DNA from: Chlamydiifrater phoenicopteri
Lineage (GTDB): Bacteria; Chlamydiota; Chlamydiia; Chlamydiales; Chlamydiaceae
Assembly: GCF_902807005.1 (NCBI RefSeq)
Contig: NZ_LR777658.1
Location: forward strand, 1,116,001-1,180,000
Direction: 5' to 3'
Length of the DNA: 64,000 bases
Each line of letters starts with the position of its first letter. Position 1 is the first letter of the stretch. The notes under the pieces were generated by a model. The model did no database searches. It had not been told where the DNA came from and was given only the letters and a program-made list of their open reading frames with translations. Positions 1 through 9,614 of the stretch are shown here, one piece after another. The position numbers and the translations under genes are program-made.

Positions 1-1527
1 TCTGCAGAGCATTTTTCTGGATTGCCAGTGAATTTCACTATGAGTGATAAGTTGTTGGAAATACAGAAACAAATTCGAGGGGAAGTAGAATTCTCTTCTC
101 AAGAGGTGCCCACGCAAATTCAAGCTACGTTGAGAAATTATCAGACAGAAGGTGTGCGCTGGTTGGAAAGGCTCCGAAAAATGCATCTCAACGGCATTTT
201 AGCTGATGACATGGGGCTTGGAAAAACTTTGCAAGCTATTATTGCGATCACTCAGAGTAAAATGGAGAAAGAAGGAGGGCCTTCGTTGATAGTATGCCCA
301 ACTTCTTTGGTATACAATTGGAAGGAAGAGTTTCGTAAATTTAATCCAGATTTTAAGGTCCAGGTTATAGACGGAGTTCCTTTGCAGCGTAGGCGACAGT
401 TAGCTGCTTTACAAGATTACGATGTTGTTATTACTTCCTACAACCTGTTACAGAAAGATGTAGAGGTTTATAAGGATTTTGTTTTTGACTATGTGGTTTT
501 AGATGAAGCTCATCATATCAAAAACAGAACTACACGCAATGCTAAGTCTGTCAAGATGATTAAAGCCAACCACCGCTTGATATTGACAGGAACGCCTATA
601 GAAAATTCCTTAGAAGAGTTGTGGAGCTTGTTTGACTTCTTAATGCCTGGCTTATTAAGTAGCTATGATCGGTTTGTTGGTAAGTATATTCGTACAGGCA
701 ATTACATGGGGAACAAAGCGGATAATATGGACGCTTTGAAAAAGAAAGTGGCTCCATTTATTCTTCGTCGAATGAAGGAAGATGTCTTGGAAGACTTGCC
801 TCCTGTTTCGGAGATTTTGTATCATTGTCATTTAACAGAGTCTCAGAAGGAGCTTTATCAATCGTATGCTGCTTCAGCCAAGCAAGAGCTTTCTCGGCTT
901 GTTAAGCAAGAAGGATTTGATAGGATTCATATTCATGTATTAGCTACACTTACCAGGCTTAAGCAGATTTGTTGCCATCCGGCCATTTTTGCTAAGAATG
1001 CTCCAGAGCCTGGAGATTCAGCGAAATATGACATGTTGATGGATTTATTGGGGTCTCTGGTAGATGCCGGTCATAAGACAGTCGTATTTAGTCAGTATAC
1101 GAAGATGTTAACGATTATTCGTCAGGATTTAGAGGCAAAAGGTATACCGTTTGTTTATTTGGATGGTTCTACCAAGAACAGGCTAAGTTTAGTTAATCAA
1201 TTTAATGAAGATCCGTCATTAGCAGTATTTTTGATCTCCTTGAAAGCTGGAGGGACGGGATTAAATCTTGTCGGAGCAGACACAGTCATTCACTACGATA
1301 TGTGGTGGAATCCAGCAGTTGAGAATCAAGCAACAGATCGTGTGCACAGAATAGGTCAAAGTAAATCCGTTTCTTCTTACAAGCTGGTAACGTTGAATAC
1401 CATTGAAGAGAAGATTTTAAGTTTACAAAATAGGAAAAAGAGTCTTGTCAAGAAAGTGATCAACTCGGATGATGAGGTCATTTCCAAGTTGACTTGGGAA
1501 GAAGTTTTGGAATTACTGCAGATATAA
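1..1527 (+). CDS. SNF2/SWI2-family DNA-dependent ATPase (helicase), C-terminal part; 5' end outside window
   Basis: The reading frame is open from base 1, so the true start lies upstream; the family member in C. trachomatis (CT708) is about twice this length. What is visible is the whole two-lobe ATPase core. Counting from the in-frame TTG at base 22, the Walker A motif DDMGLGKT lies at residues 62-69, the DEAH box (DEAHHIKN) near residue 161, motif III (LTGTPIENS) near 191, and the C-terminal lobe ends with the SNF2 signature AGGTGLNL and the arginine-finger helix TDRVHRIGQ. Such proteins remodel protein-DNA or RNA polymerase-DNA complexes, and bacterial versions resemble RapA/HepA. The N-terminal zinc-finger or SNF2_assoc region cannot be judged here. 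Four bases separate it from mreB, suggesting co-transcription. Confidence 0.93.
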   Translation, partial: SAEHFSGLPVNFTMSDKLLEIQKQIRGEVEFSSQEVPTQIQATLRNYQTEGVRWLERLRKMHLNGILADDMGLGKTLQAIIAITQSKMEKEGGPSLIVCPTSLVYNWKEEFRKFNPDFKVQVIDGVPLQRRRQLAALQDYDVVITSYNLLQKDVEVYKDFVFDYVVLDEAHHIKNRTTRNAKSVKMIKANHRLILTGTPIENSLEELWSLFDFLMPGLLSSYDRFVGKYIRTGNYMGNKADNMDALKKKVAPFILRRMKEDVLEDLPPVSEILYHCHLTESQKELYQSYAASAKQELSRLVKQEGFDRIHIHVLATLTRLKQICCHPAIFAKNAPEPGDSAKYDMLMDLLGSLVDAGHKTVVFSQYTKMLTIIRQDLEAKGIPFVYLDGSTKNRLSLVNQFNEDPSLAVFLISLKAGGTGLNLVGADTVIHYDMWWNPAVENQATDRVHRIGQSKSVSSYKLVTLNTIEEKILSLQNRKKSLVKKVINSDDEVISKLTWEEVLELLQI

Positions 1528-1531
1528 CATT

Positions 1532-2632
1532 ATGATTTCCCACAGAAATCTTTCCAAGATTCGGAATCTTTCTAACCGTTTATACAACAAAACGTTGTGT
1601 CGGTTTGATAAGGTCTTCAATTTTTTTTCTGGTAACATAGGTATTGACTTAGGCACTGCGAACACTTTGGTCTATGTCAGAGGGCGAGGTATTGTTCTTA
1701 GTGAGCCTTCCGTAGTAGCTGTGGATGCTAATACCAATGAAGTTTTGGCTGTAGGACATAAAGCTAAGGCCATGCTGGGTAAAACGCCTAGAAAGATTAT
1801 GGCCGTTCGCCCCATGAAAGACGGGGTTATTGCTGATTTTGAGATAGCTGAGGGGATGCTTAAAGCTCTCATTAAAAGGGTAACGCCTGCCAGGAGTATG
1901 TTTCGTCCTAAGATTCTTATAGCTGTTCCTTCAGGAATTACTGGAGTAGAGAAGCGTGCGGTCGAAGATTCTGCCATTCATGCTGGGGCTCAAGAAGTTA
2001 TTCTTATTGAAGAGCCTATGGCTGCAGCAATAGGGGTGGATCTCCCTGTCCACGAGCCTGCCGCTAGTATGATTATTGATATTGGTGGTGGAACAACGGA
2101 AATAGCCATTATTTCTTTAGGGGGTATCGTAGAATCTCGATCACTCCGTATAGCGGGAGATGAGTTTGACGAGTGTATCATTAATTACATGCGGCGTACA
2201 TACAATTTAATGATAGGACCTCGTACTGCGGAGGAAATTAAAATTACCATAGGTTCTGCGCACCCTCTTGGTGATCAAGAGCTTGAGATGGAAGTTCGCG
2301 GTCGGGACCAGGTTGCTGGTTTGCCCATCACCAAGCGTATCAACTCTGTAGAAATCAGAGAATGCTTAGCAGAACCTATTCAACAAATTATAGAGTGTGT
2401 GCGTTTAACTTTAGAGAAATGCCCTCCGGAGCTGTCTGCAGATCTTGTAGAAAGAGGAATGGTTCTTGCTGGTGGAGGAGCTTTAATCAAGGGTTTGGAT
2501 AAAGCTTTGACAAAGAATACAGGTCTTTCCGTTATCACAGCGCCACACCCGTTGCTCGCTGTATGCTTAGGGACGGGAAAAGCTTTAGAGCATTTAGATA
2601 AATTCAAAAAGCGAAAAGGAAGTATGGTATGA
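1532..2632 (+). CDS. mreB: Rod shape-determining protein MreB (actin homologue)
   Basis: MreB polymerises on the inner membrane and directs peptidoglycan synthesis; in Chlamydia, which lacks FtsZ, it has been shown to be needed for division. The 366-residue protein carries the actin-fold phosphate-1 motif DLGTANT at residues 39-45, phosphate-2 IDIGGGTTE at 182-190 and the adenosine motif LAGGGALIKG near the C-terminus. It has about 35 residues before the conserved core, longer than in E. coli, with basic and hydrophobic residues that could form the amphipathic membrane anchor. The ATG follows the helicase stop by four bases and the gene ends in an ATGA overlap with pckA. Confidence 0.97.
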   Translation: MISHRNLSKIRNLSNRLYNKTLCRFDKVFNFFSGNIGIDLGTANTLVYVRGRGIVLSEPSVVAVDANTNEVLAVGHKAKAMLGKTPRKIMAVRPMKDGVIADFEIAEGMLKALIKRVTPARSMFRPKILIAVPSGITGVEKRAVEDSAIHAGAQEVILIEEPMAAAIGVDLPVHEPAASMIIDIGGGTTEIAIISLGGIVESRSLRIAGDEFDECIINYMRRTYNLMIGPRTAEEIKITIGSAHPLGDQELEMEVRGRDQVAGLPITKRINSVEIRECLAEPIQQIIECVRLTLEKCPPELSADLVERGMVLAGGGALIKGLDKALTKNTGLSVITAPHPLLAVCLGTGKALEHLDKFKKRKGSMV

Positions 2633-4422
2633 GTACAGAAGAGCTCATTCATCATGAGGGGTTGAAAGCTTGGATTTCTGAAGTGGCGGCTCTCACTCAG
2701 CCAGATTCTGTTCATATTTGTTCGGGTTCTCAGGAGGAATTTGATGCTTTAACTGCTGAGATGGTTAAGAGCGGGGAGATGATTCCTCTGAATTCAAGTA
2801 AAAAACCTGGATGTTTTTTAGCTCGGTCTGCTCAAGAAGATGTTGCAAGAGTTGAAAAACGAACATTTATATGCACCTCCACTAAAGAAGAAGCTGGGCC
2901 AACGAATAACTGGGAAGATCCAACGGTTATGAGAGAGAAGCTAACAAAGCTTTTCAAGGGCTGTATGAGAGGCAGGAAGATGTATGTAGTACCTTTCTGC
3001 ATGGGGCCTTTAGATTCAGAATTTTCTATTATTGGAGTGGAAATTACAGATTCTCCTTATGTCGTTTGTTCTATGCGCATTATGACCCGCATGGGTAGTT
3101 CTGTATTGAAGGCTCTTGGCACTTCTGGAAAATTTCTTCGATGTTGGCATAGTGTTGGAAAACCTTTATCTCCTGGAGAAAAGGATGTTCCATGGCCTTG
3201 CAATCCAGAAAACATGTATATAGTCCATTTCCAAGATGACGCGAGCGTCATGTCTTTTGGAAGTGGATATGGCGGAAATGCTTTGTTAGGGAAGAAGTGT
3301 ATCGCGTTAAGGATTGCTTCCTATATGGCTAAGACTAACGGGTGGTTGGCTGAGCATATGTTGATCATTGGAGTCACCAATCCTGAAGGTAGGAAGAAGT
3401 ATTTTGCAGCTTCATTCCCAAGCGCTTGTGGAAAGACAAATTTAGCTATGTTACAACCAAGGATTCCTGGGTGGAAAGTAGAATGCATAGGCGATGATAT
3501 TGCATGGATTCGGCCAGGGAAAGACGGAATGTTGTATGCTGTAAATCCGGAATATGGATTTTTTGGTGTTGCGCCAGGAACATCGGAGAAAACAAATCCA
3601 AATGCTTTAGCCACATGTTCTAAGAATACTCTCTTTACTAACGTTGCTTTGACAAAAGACGGAGACGTATGGTGGGAAGGGCTTACGGATACTCCTCCAG
3701 AGGGCCTAATTGATTGGCTGGGAAAAGCTTGGACTCCAGGAGGGGCTCCGGCTGCTCATGCCAACTCTAGATTTACCGCGCCACTGCAACAGTGTCCTTC
3801 CTTAGATTCCGCATGGAATAGTGCTGAAGGAGTGCCTTTATCAGCAATTATCTTTGGAGGAAGGCGTTCGGATACAATTCCTTTAGTGTATGAAGCTCTT
3901 TCATGGCAACATGGAGTAGCTATAGGAGCAGGAATGTCTTCGACTACCACAGCAGCAATTATTGGAGAGCAAGGAAAGTTACGGCATGATCCCTTTGCCA
4001 TGTTACCGTTCTGTGGTTATAACATGGGAGATTACTTTGCTCACTGGTTATCCTTTGCTAACAACACGAATTTAAAATTACCTAAGATTTTTGGCGTTAA
4101 TTGGTTTCAAAAAGATGCCCAAGGTAATTTTATTTGGCCTGGGTTTAGCGAAAATCTTCGAGTATTGGAATGGATGTTCAAACGTACAGATGGAGATGAA
4201 ACTATAGCGCAAGAGACTCCTATAGGGTATTTGCCTGCGAAAAAAGCTTTAAATTTAGACGGGTTACAACTGGAAGATTCTTCTTTGCAGAAGCTTCTGA
4301 CAGTAGACACTGTCGGTTGGAAGCAAGAGGTGGAGAACATTCGTGAATATTTGAAGCTCTTTGATTCTCATTGCCCTAAAGAGATTTTGGGAGAGCTTGA
4401 TAGAATATATTCTGCTTTATAG
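2629..4422 (+). CDS. pckA: Phosphoenolpyruvate carboxykinase (GTP)
   Basis: Converts oxaloacetate and GTP to phosphoenolpyruvate, linking the partial TCA cycle to gluconeogenesis. The 597-residue length is typical of the GTP-dependent (PckG) class, not the ATP class. The P-loop and active-site cysteine are in SFPSACGKTNLAML at residues 262-275 (Cys267); metal and oxaloacetate binding residues lie around the KYFAAS and ECIGDDIAW stretches. It starts with an ATGA overlap on mreB and ends just before a strong intrinsic terminator, so it is the last gene of the helicase-mreB-pckA unit. Confidence 0.96.
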   Translation: MSTEELIHHEGLKAWISEVAALTQPDSVHICSGSQEEFDALTAEMVKSGEMIPLNSSKKPGCFLARSAQEDVARVEKRTFICTSTKEEAGPTNNWEDPTVMREKLTKLFKGCMRGRKMYVVPFCMGPLDSEFSIIGVEITDSPYVVCSMRIMTRMGSSVLKALGTSGKFLRCWHSVGKPLSPGEKDVPWPCNPENMYIVHFQDDASVMSFGSGYGGNALLGKKCIALRIASYMAKTNGWLAEHMLIIGVTNPEGRKKYFAASFPSACGKTNLAMLQPRIPGWKVECIGDDIAWIRPGKDGMLYAVNPEYGFFGVAPGTSEKTNPNALATCSKNTLFTNVALTKDGDVWWEGLTDTPPEGLIDWLGKAWTPGGAPAAHANSRFTAPLQQCPSLDSAWNSAEGVPLSAIIFGGRRSDTIPLVYEALSWQHGVAIGAGMSSTTTAAIIGEQGKLRHDPFAMLPFCGYNMGDYFAHWLSFANNTNLKLPKIFGVNWFQKDAQGNFIWPGFSENLRVLEWMFKRTDGDETIAQETPIGYLPAKKALNLDGLQLEDSSLQKLLTVDTVGWKQEVENIREYLKLFDSHCPKEILGELDRIYSAL

Positions 4423-4449
4423 AGTTTTTTAGGAAAAAGGCTCTTTTCT

Positions 4450-4480
4450 AAAAGCGAAGATTTTTTTCTTCGCTTTTTTT
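4450..4480 (+). terminator. Intrinsic terminator after pckA
   Basis: A perfect 10-bp stem AAAGCGAAGA / TCTTCGCTTT with a six-T loop is followed by a T-run, 28 bases after the pckA stop. This is the textbook form and ends the rightward unit. Confidence 0.88.
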
Positions 4481-4514
4481 GTTTTAAAGTTACTAGTCTT
4501 TTGAGTTTTGTGTT

Positions 4515-4528
4515 TTTGTTTAAACAAA
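4515..4528 (+). promoter_or_regulatory. 14-bp palindrome and possible promoter before the effector-like gene pair
   Basis: The perfect palindrome TTTGTTTAAACAAA sits in the AT-rich gap between the pckA terminator and the ATG at 4593. TTGTTT (4516-4521) and TATTAT (4541-4546) could be -35 and -10 hexamers, but the 19-base spacing is long. It could be an operator, or only AT-rich chance; no repressor is identified. Confidence 0.3.
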
Positions 4529-4592
4529 CTTCTTTTTTTCTATTATTTTTATTAATTAAAATAAATAAAAATAGACAAGATAGTTTGGTTTT

Positions 4593-7193
4593 ATGGCTAT
4601 TGAGCCTAATTATATTTATTACAATAAGAGAATAACAGAATCCTTATTGGGTAATCCTGTTAACTTAAGCGCTAATTTATCTAGGGAAGCGATTCTTTTT
4701 CATCAGCTTAATGAAAAGGCTGTTAGTCTTAAAAGTGCTCTAGGATTACTGGAGAATACGATCAGTTTTTATAAAAAACCAGACCCCATTTATCAAGTTA
4801 CAGAATCCTTTTCGTTAACCAATGATCTTCGAGAGTCCTTACTTCAAGCAGATCAAAGCGTATACGTTAAAGACTCTCAATCGTCGGGATCTTCTTTGTC
4901 TCATGTGACAGCATTTCAAAACATCAATAGTAGAGAACTTTCGTACAAAGACAAAAACATAGTCGAGGAGCCAAATAAAGTTTCTGCAGCTGTTTTCATT
5001 AATGGCTTAGAAAAAGCTTTTGATTTTTGGACCTCTGATCCTGCTAAAGGAGGGATAGCGCCTTCTGGACAGAAAGAAAGGACTATAGTAACCAAATATC
5101 AACAAAAGTTAAAAACTTTGGAATTAGAGTGGGCTTCTATTAATGAGAATGGTGAGAACACTCAATGGTACAAGGATCTATATGCAATCCCTGGTGATTT
5201 TATCAAGGAGATAGAGGCTCTGCAGAAGAGTATTCATGAAATTATAACAGAGATAATGAGCCTTGAAGGTAAGAAGCCTACAGTAGAAGAAATAGAAACT
5301 TTACAAGAAAAAGTAGGAGCTTTTGAAACTATTCCAGCTTCAGTTAATGAAGACTTGGTAAAGCTCATAGGAAAAAAAGTTACTGTGGAGCTTTTAAAGC
5401 CCATCAACGAGCAAATGATAGCTTTTGGAAAAAAAGAGTATCCTAATGTCAATAAGATTAGTGTCTTTTGGCAAGATCTTATGGGCGTGTATCAAGAAAT
5501 GCTAGCAGCGACTTATCCTGGAGTTGAAGACCTTACAGAAAAGATTTCTGATAACGTAGAATGTATTGATAAGTCCAGAGATTGCATAGGGAAGATCAAT
5601 AACTTTGTCACCTTATTGAAAGATTTTCTAACTGTAGCGTGGACCCAACCTGGAAAAGAAGACAGTTTTTACGGTAATGCCAGGTACGGAAGCCTTGTCA
5701 ACAATTATATGTTAATGGGGGATGTATTAAAGCTGCTTTCTGATGGAATAACTAATGATGAAAATTCAAAATGGCCGGATGAAGTTCAAAAGGTATTAAA
5801 AGAGTTTCTCAACGCAGCCGGTAGTAGTGACGGGAAGTTTTCCATAGCAAGAACTAAGGAAAATGCCAACATTTCTTGGTCCAAATTTATGGGCGCCTTG
5901 TTTGCCTACTATGCTTGTGTAAGAGGGACTGCTTCAACAAATTCTAAACACAGTAACGAATTAGATGCAGAGGTAAAGTACTGGAAAAATCACAACGAAA
6001 ACCAGTTTGCTAAGTTTGTTCTGCAGGGAGTAGAAGAGGCAAATAATGCTTACCTTAGCATGGTGGGGCAGAATAACAATAGTGGAAAATTCATGTCGTT
6101 ATCTTATTTTGGGGTGAGGGTTTTTGATGAGACAACAACAGCAGAAGGAGATAAAATAAATCCGCGGTTTCTCCAGCAATTGATGGATTTGGTCAAAAAC
6201 GATACTACAATTAATTGGGGAGGGTTTCAAGCTATCAAGGATGCAGGAGATAAAGCTGTAGCAGAGATAGAAGCTGAGATTAAGAAAAAAGAAGCGGAGA
6301 ATGTAAATTTTCTCAAACAAAAAGATCAATTAGTTCCGTCTGCGATGAACTATGCAGAAAGCATGTTGGAGTATCAAAAAGCTTTTATTAGCACCTCTCC
6401 TTTACAAACCTCCTACGTTAGTCTTTTGCTAGATAAATATTTCCCTGAGCAGAATCATGTTTTGAAATTAATTGGCGGTCAGATGGTCTTTTCTAATAGG
6501 GCTGCTAAGGATTTGAACAAGATTATACAAGACATTACGATGTTTCAGGCTTCGGATGTTTATTACTCGTTATCCTTGTATTTGCGTCAGATGAATTTGC
6601 AGGTTGTGGATAATGCGAAAGGAAAGGCTGAAGCGGTTAGGGATAAGGAGTTTGAGAGAACTCAAGCAGATCTAACCAGATGCTATTACATTGATAAAAA
6701 GATTGGCGAAATAATAGAAGAGGTAAAAAAAATCTCAGGAGAGGATGATCCCGATCCGGTTAAAAGGAAAGAATTTCTTTATAAGCTGTACCAGTATAAG
6801 AACCAGGTAGCTTCTTTACGTCAGAACCTTTGTAACTTAAAAGTATTTTTGCAAGGAATGACTTTTGAGGATGTACCAGAGCCTGGTGCTACGGATAAAG
6901 CTTTCAAGGTTTCTATTTATGGTGAACCTTCAGAAACATGGCTTCGTCAGCTAGCTACCTTGGAAAGTTTTGTTGTTGAGGGAGGGAACAAGGGAGAAGT
7001 TCCTGGGGGCGAGCAACAGTTTTTGAAAAGTGTTGAAGCTGAAGAACAAAACTACACAACATTTAACCAAAACCAGCAATTGGCTCTGCAAATGGAAACA
7101 TCTGCTATCCAGCAAGAGTGGACCATTGTAACAACAGGTTTGAGTCTTTTAAACCAGATATTTTCCAAAATCATTCGACGAATTAAATCATAA
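4593..7193 (+). CDS. Chlamydia-specific hypothetical protein, CT711-like, possible effector
   Basis: 866 residues, longer than the C. trachomatis protein at this locus (CT711, about 770 aa as I remember). No signal peptide and no membrane helix are visible. The protein is rich in Lys, Glu, Asn and Gln, with predicted coiled coil such as the AEIEAEIKKKEAENVNF stretch near residue 555. The last ~300 residues resemble the next gene product: both have a LLLDKYFP / IVLDKYLP block and a C-terminal block SAIQQEWTIV / TAMQQEWTLV. Start is the first ATG, with no clear Shine-Dalgarno. Its stop overlaps the next start by one base. Soluble, coiled-coil-rich, family-restricted proteins of this kind are often type III secretion substrates, but this is inference. 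Confidence 0.85.
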   Translation: MAIEPNYIYYNKRITESLLGNPVNLSANLSREAILFHQLNEKAVSLKSALGLLENTISFYKKPDPIYQVTESFSLTNDLRESLLQADQSVYVKDSQSSGSSLSHVTAFQNINSRELSYKDKNIVEEPNKVSAAVFINGLEKAFDFWTSDPAKGGIAPSGQKERTIVTKYQQKLKTLELEWASINENGENTQWYKDLYAIPGDFIKEIEALQKSIHEIITEIMSLEGKKPTVEEIETLQEKVGAFETIPASVNEDLVKLIGKKVTVELLKPINEQMIAFGKKEYPNVNKISVFWQDLMGVYQEMLAATYPGVEDLTEKISDNVECIDKSRDCIGKINNFVTLLKDFLTVAWTQPGKEDSFYGNARYGSLVNNYMLMGDVLKLLSDGITNDENSKWPDEVQKVLKEFLNAAGSSDGKFSIARTKENANISWSKFMGALFAYYACVRGTASTNSKHSNELDAEVKYWKNHNENQFAKFVLQGVEEANNAYLSMVGQNNNSGKFMSLSYFGVRVFDETTTAEGDKINPRFLQQLMDLVKNDTTINWGGFQAIKDAGDKAVAEIEAEIKKKEAENVNFLKQKDQLVPSAMNYAESMLEYQKAFISTSPLQTSYVSLLLDKYFPEQNHVLKLIGGQMVFSNRAAKDLNKIIQDITMFQASDVYYSLSLYLRQMNLQVVDNAKGKAEAVRDKEFERTQADLTRCYYIDKKIGEIIEEVKKISGEDDPDPVKRKEFLYKLYQYKNQVASLRQNLCNLKVFLQGMTFEDVPEPGATDKAFKVSIYGEPSETWLRQLATLESFVVEGGNKGEVPGGEQQFLKSVEAEEQNYTTFNQNQQLALQMETSAIQQEWTIVTTGLSLLNQIFSKIIRRIKS

Positions 7194-8413
7194 TGCGGGG
7201 GATTATGAATAACGATTCTATTAGAAACACATCTGCGACCTCTCGGTTTCCAAAAGTAGAAGAGATGATTAGTCATGTGGATAAGGGCATTCATTCTGAA
7301 GTTATCGGAATGGTGGTGGACTACAGTAGATTGCAGCATTATGTTAAAAATCTTAATGAGCTTGTAGTTGTTTTAGAGGGTGCTCAACAAAAGGGTGTCG
7401 TAGCAGATAAGCAAGTGGCTAAGAAAGAGTTTTTTAATAATTCAGCGCAATTATCTTCTGTAGCAGTTGTTGCAGAAGAACTTTCTAAAAGGAAGCAGCG
7501 TAAAGAGATACAAAAAGCCTTTGAGAAGCATCAAAAACGTTTAGAAGATCTTAGATCGATAACAGCGCCGCAGGCGCTTACGACGGCAGCTCCGATATTT
7601 GATGTTCCAGAAAAATCAATTATTACACAGATGCCGTTCCAGTCTGCTTTCGCCTATATTGTTTTGGATAAATATCTTCCTGCACAGGAAGAAGCTCTTT
7701 ATGCGCTTAGTTTAGAACTTAATTTAGCGGGATATGCTCAAGCTTTGTTCAACCCTGTGGTAGAAACTATTAAAAGTTTCAACTCTGCACCAATTTTCTA
7801 TAATTTTGGGTCTTACCTGGCGCAAACCATGGGTATGGCTAACTTCAAGGATGGCTACGAAAATGTTTTAGAGAAATATCAAGAAGAAAAGAATTGTGTT
7901 GCTACCGATTTAAATTCTATTGAGAATGCTAGTGAGTATTTAAATTCAATTAAAAGAAAAGTGAATGCAGAACCCAATCTGACTCCTGCGCAAAAGTCCG
8001 AGCTGAACAAGATATGTGATGAGTATTTGAAGTCTTTAGATGTTTGTTCTAATCAGCTGAAGTCTCTTTTGGTATACCTTAACGGATTAGGATTTATTCG
8101 TGGTGCTAGTATTTATGATCCTTCTTATACAGTGATAGGACAAGAATTTTCCTATGTACAAATCCAAGATTTGGAAAATACCGTCGTTGATGGAGATGTT
8201 AACGTAGGTACAGGAGAGATTAGCGGAGGACTGCTGACAGTTTTCAATAAGATGGTTTCTGATGTCCAAAGTTATGGTGATTTAGCTCAGACACAACAAC
8301 TAATGTTGCAGCTGGAGCTTACCGCTATGCAACAAGAGTGGACATTGGTTGCCGCTTCTTTGAAATTACTTAACGGGATGTACAAGGGTTTAACGTCTTC
8401 TATTAAGGGGTAG
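7193..8413 (+). CDS. Chlamydia-specific hypothetical protein, CT712-like, paralogue of the upstream protein
   Basis: 406 residues (C. trachomatis CT712 is of similar size). The whole protein can be matched to the C-terminal half of its upstream neighbour: the LDKYLPAQ block, the YLNSIKRKV / NQLKSLLVYLNG helices and the closing TAMQQEWTLVAASLKLLNG block. No signal peptide or membrane segment is seen. Two starts are possible: ATG at 7193, overlapping the previous stop by one base, or ATG at 7205, which has a GGGGGA Shine-Dalgarno four bases before it and is the better supported. The pair most likely arose by tandem duplication and is translated as one operon. Confidence 0.85.
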   Translation: MRGIMNNDSIRNTSATSRFPKVEEMISHVDKGIHSEVIGMVVDYSRLQHYVKNLNELVVVLEGAQQKGVVADKQVAKKEFFNNSAQLSSVAVVAEELSKRKQRKEIQKAFEKHQKRLEDLRSITAPQALTTAAPIFDVPEKSIITQMPFQSAFAYIVLDKYLPAQEEALYALSLELNLAGYAQALFNPVVETIKSFNSAPIFYNFGSYLAQTMGMANFKDGYENVLEKYQEEKNCVATDLNSIENASEYLNSIKRKVNAEPNLTPAQKSELNKICDEYLKSLDVCSNQLKSLLVYLNGLGFIRGASIYDPSYTVIGQEFSYVQIQDLENTVVDGDVNVGTGEISGGLLTVFNKMVSDVQSYGDLAQTQQLMLQLELTAMQQEWTLVAASLKLLNGMYKGLTSSIKG

Positions 8414-8438
8414 AAAAGAAGTTCTTTGAAAGTCGATA

Positions 8439-8469
8439 AGGCAGCAAAAGAAGAGATCATTTGCTGCCT
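8439..8469. terminator. Hairpin between convergent genes
   Basis: A 10-bp perfect inverted repeat AGGCAGCAAA / TTTGCTGCCT with an 11-base loop lies between the stop of the CT712-like gene and the stop of porB. It lacks a T-run on either side, so it may be a two-way weak terminator or a 3' end stabiliser. Confidence 0.55.
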
Positions 8470-8475
8470 GTTCGC

Positions 8476-9540
8476 TTAGAAGAATATACCGCCGGAGAGA
8501 TTACAAGCTCTTTGGTATCCCCATCTAGCTTCTACATTGCAGTAGGTTTTGTCTGCGATGAGGTAAGTAACACCTCCACAGATGTTCACTCTATTAAAGT
8601 TTTTGAGATTCCTTGTTTTGAAGAAAAAGTTGGTAAACTTTTTTTCTAAGCTAGAGAAACTGATCTCTGGAGCTTCCCATACAGTATTTCCTGTGCTTAC
8701 AGCTATGTAGGGGATTAGACAATCATTAAAATAGGTGGTGAGACCTATGTTGAAAGCCCATTCTGAGTATCGAATATCGCCTCCGTTGGTGCTGTCAAAG
8801 AATATTTCTGGATTAGCCTGATCGTGGACGATGACGTAATCTACGGGACAGGAAGATCGACGATAATCAGCTCCGATGCTTATTAGAGAGACGCCGTCTT
8901 TCCATATGACTTTTTTTACGCCGAAATCCCAAGCGATGCCGTAGTTGCTCTTTACTTCGACTAGTCCATTAGTGACTTGCGATTCAGAGGCTAGAGGCGT
9001 TTTAGTAAAGTCTCTGTAAGCATTAAGAGGTAACCTATAATAAGTTGCTAGTCCACCCAATTTTGCTGTAAAGGAGAGGTCTAGAAGAGGGAACTGAGCA
9101 GGGGAATAATCCTGGAAAGCGACTGTAGCGAATAAGGAGCTAAAGGATACCGAACAGTTTACAGCATTGTAGGTAATATTCTTTGTTGTAGATGTAATTT
9201 GAGTGGGGGCAGGAGGCCCTCCAGCTGCTGACGAAGTTGTTGATACAGAGGTTACTACGGGAACGTTTTTGACGGAGGCGCTTTCAGAAAAAATATAGTC
9301 GCCGTCGAATCCGAAACGAAAGTTTCCTCCGATGAGAGCGAAAGGATTTATGTCTGGGCAAAGTCTGATCTGCTGACAGCTTGGAGGGTTTGCTGTATAG
9401 GGAAGGATAGGGTCGGCAGGATTACCAGCGGGCATGGCTTGTAGAGGCCCACTAGCGAAGATCCCGAAGAAGCTTAAAATGGGGCTAGCTTTTCGTAAAA
9501 TCCAGGGTCTCAACGGTCTATACAGCATTTTGATGAACAT
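8476..9540 (-). CDS. porB: Outer membrane porin PorB
   Basis: Chlamydial second porin, surface-exposed, reported to pass dicarboxylates such as 2-oxoglutarate. The protein follows C. trachomatis PorB closely: the DAMPAGNPA-like mature start (here QAMPAGNPADP), GDYIFSE, PVVTSV, YYRLPLNAYRDFT, QANPE and a C-terminal SGGIFF ending in the phenylalanine typical of outer-membrane beta barrels. Several cysteines (PSCQQIRLCPD and others) fit disulfide cross-linking in the outer membrane complex. The reading frame extends to a TTG at 9594, but the ATG at 9540 (354 aa), or the one at 9528, places a normal signal peptide before the QAMPAG cleavage region; an AAGAGA motif lies just upstream of 9540. Confidence 0.93.
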   Translation of the reverse strand: MFIKMLYRPLRPWILRKASPILSFFGIFASGPLQAMPAGNPADPILPYTANPPSCQQIRLCPDINPFALIGGNFRFGFDGDYIFSESASVKNVPVVTSVSTTSSAAGGPPAPTQITSTTKNITYNAVNCSVSFSSLFATVAFQDYSPAQFPLLDLSFTAKLGGLATYYRLPLNAYRDFTKTPLASESQVTNGLVEVKSNYGIAWDFGVKKVIWKDGVSLISIGADYRRSSCPVDYVIVHDQANPEIFFDSTNGGDIRYSEWAFNIGLTTYFNDCLIPYIAVSTGNTVWEAPEISFSSLEKKFTNFFFKTRNLKNFNRVNICGGVTYLIADKTYCNVEARWGYQRACNLSGGIFF

Positions 9541-9614
9541 TCTCTTTTCAGTATCCGTGATGCTATCTTTACCAGATGCAGCGAAATAGTACAACGAAAA
9601 GTGTAAATTAAATT

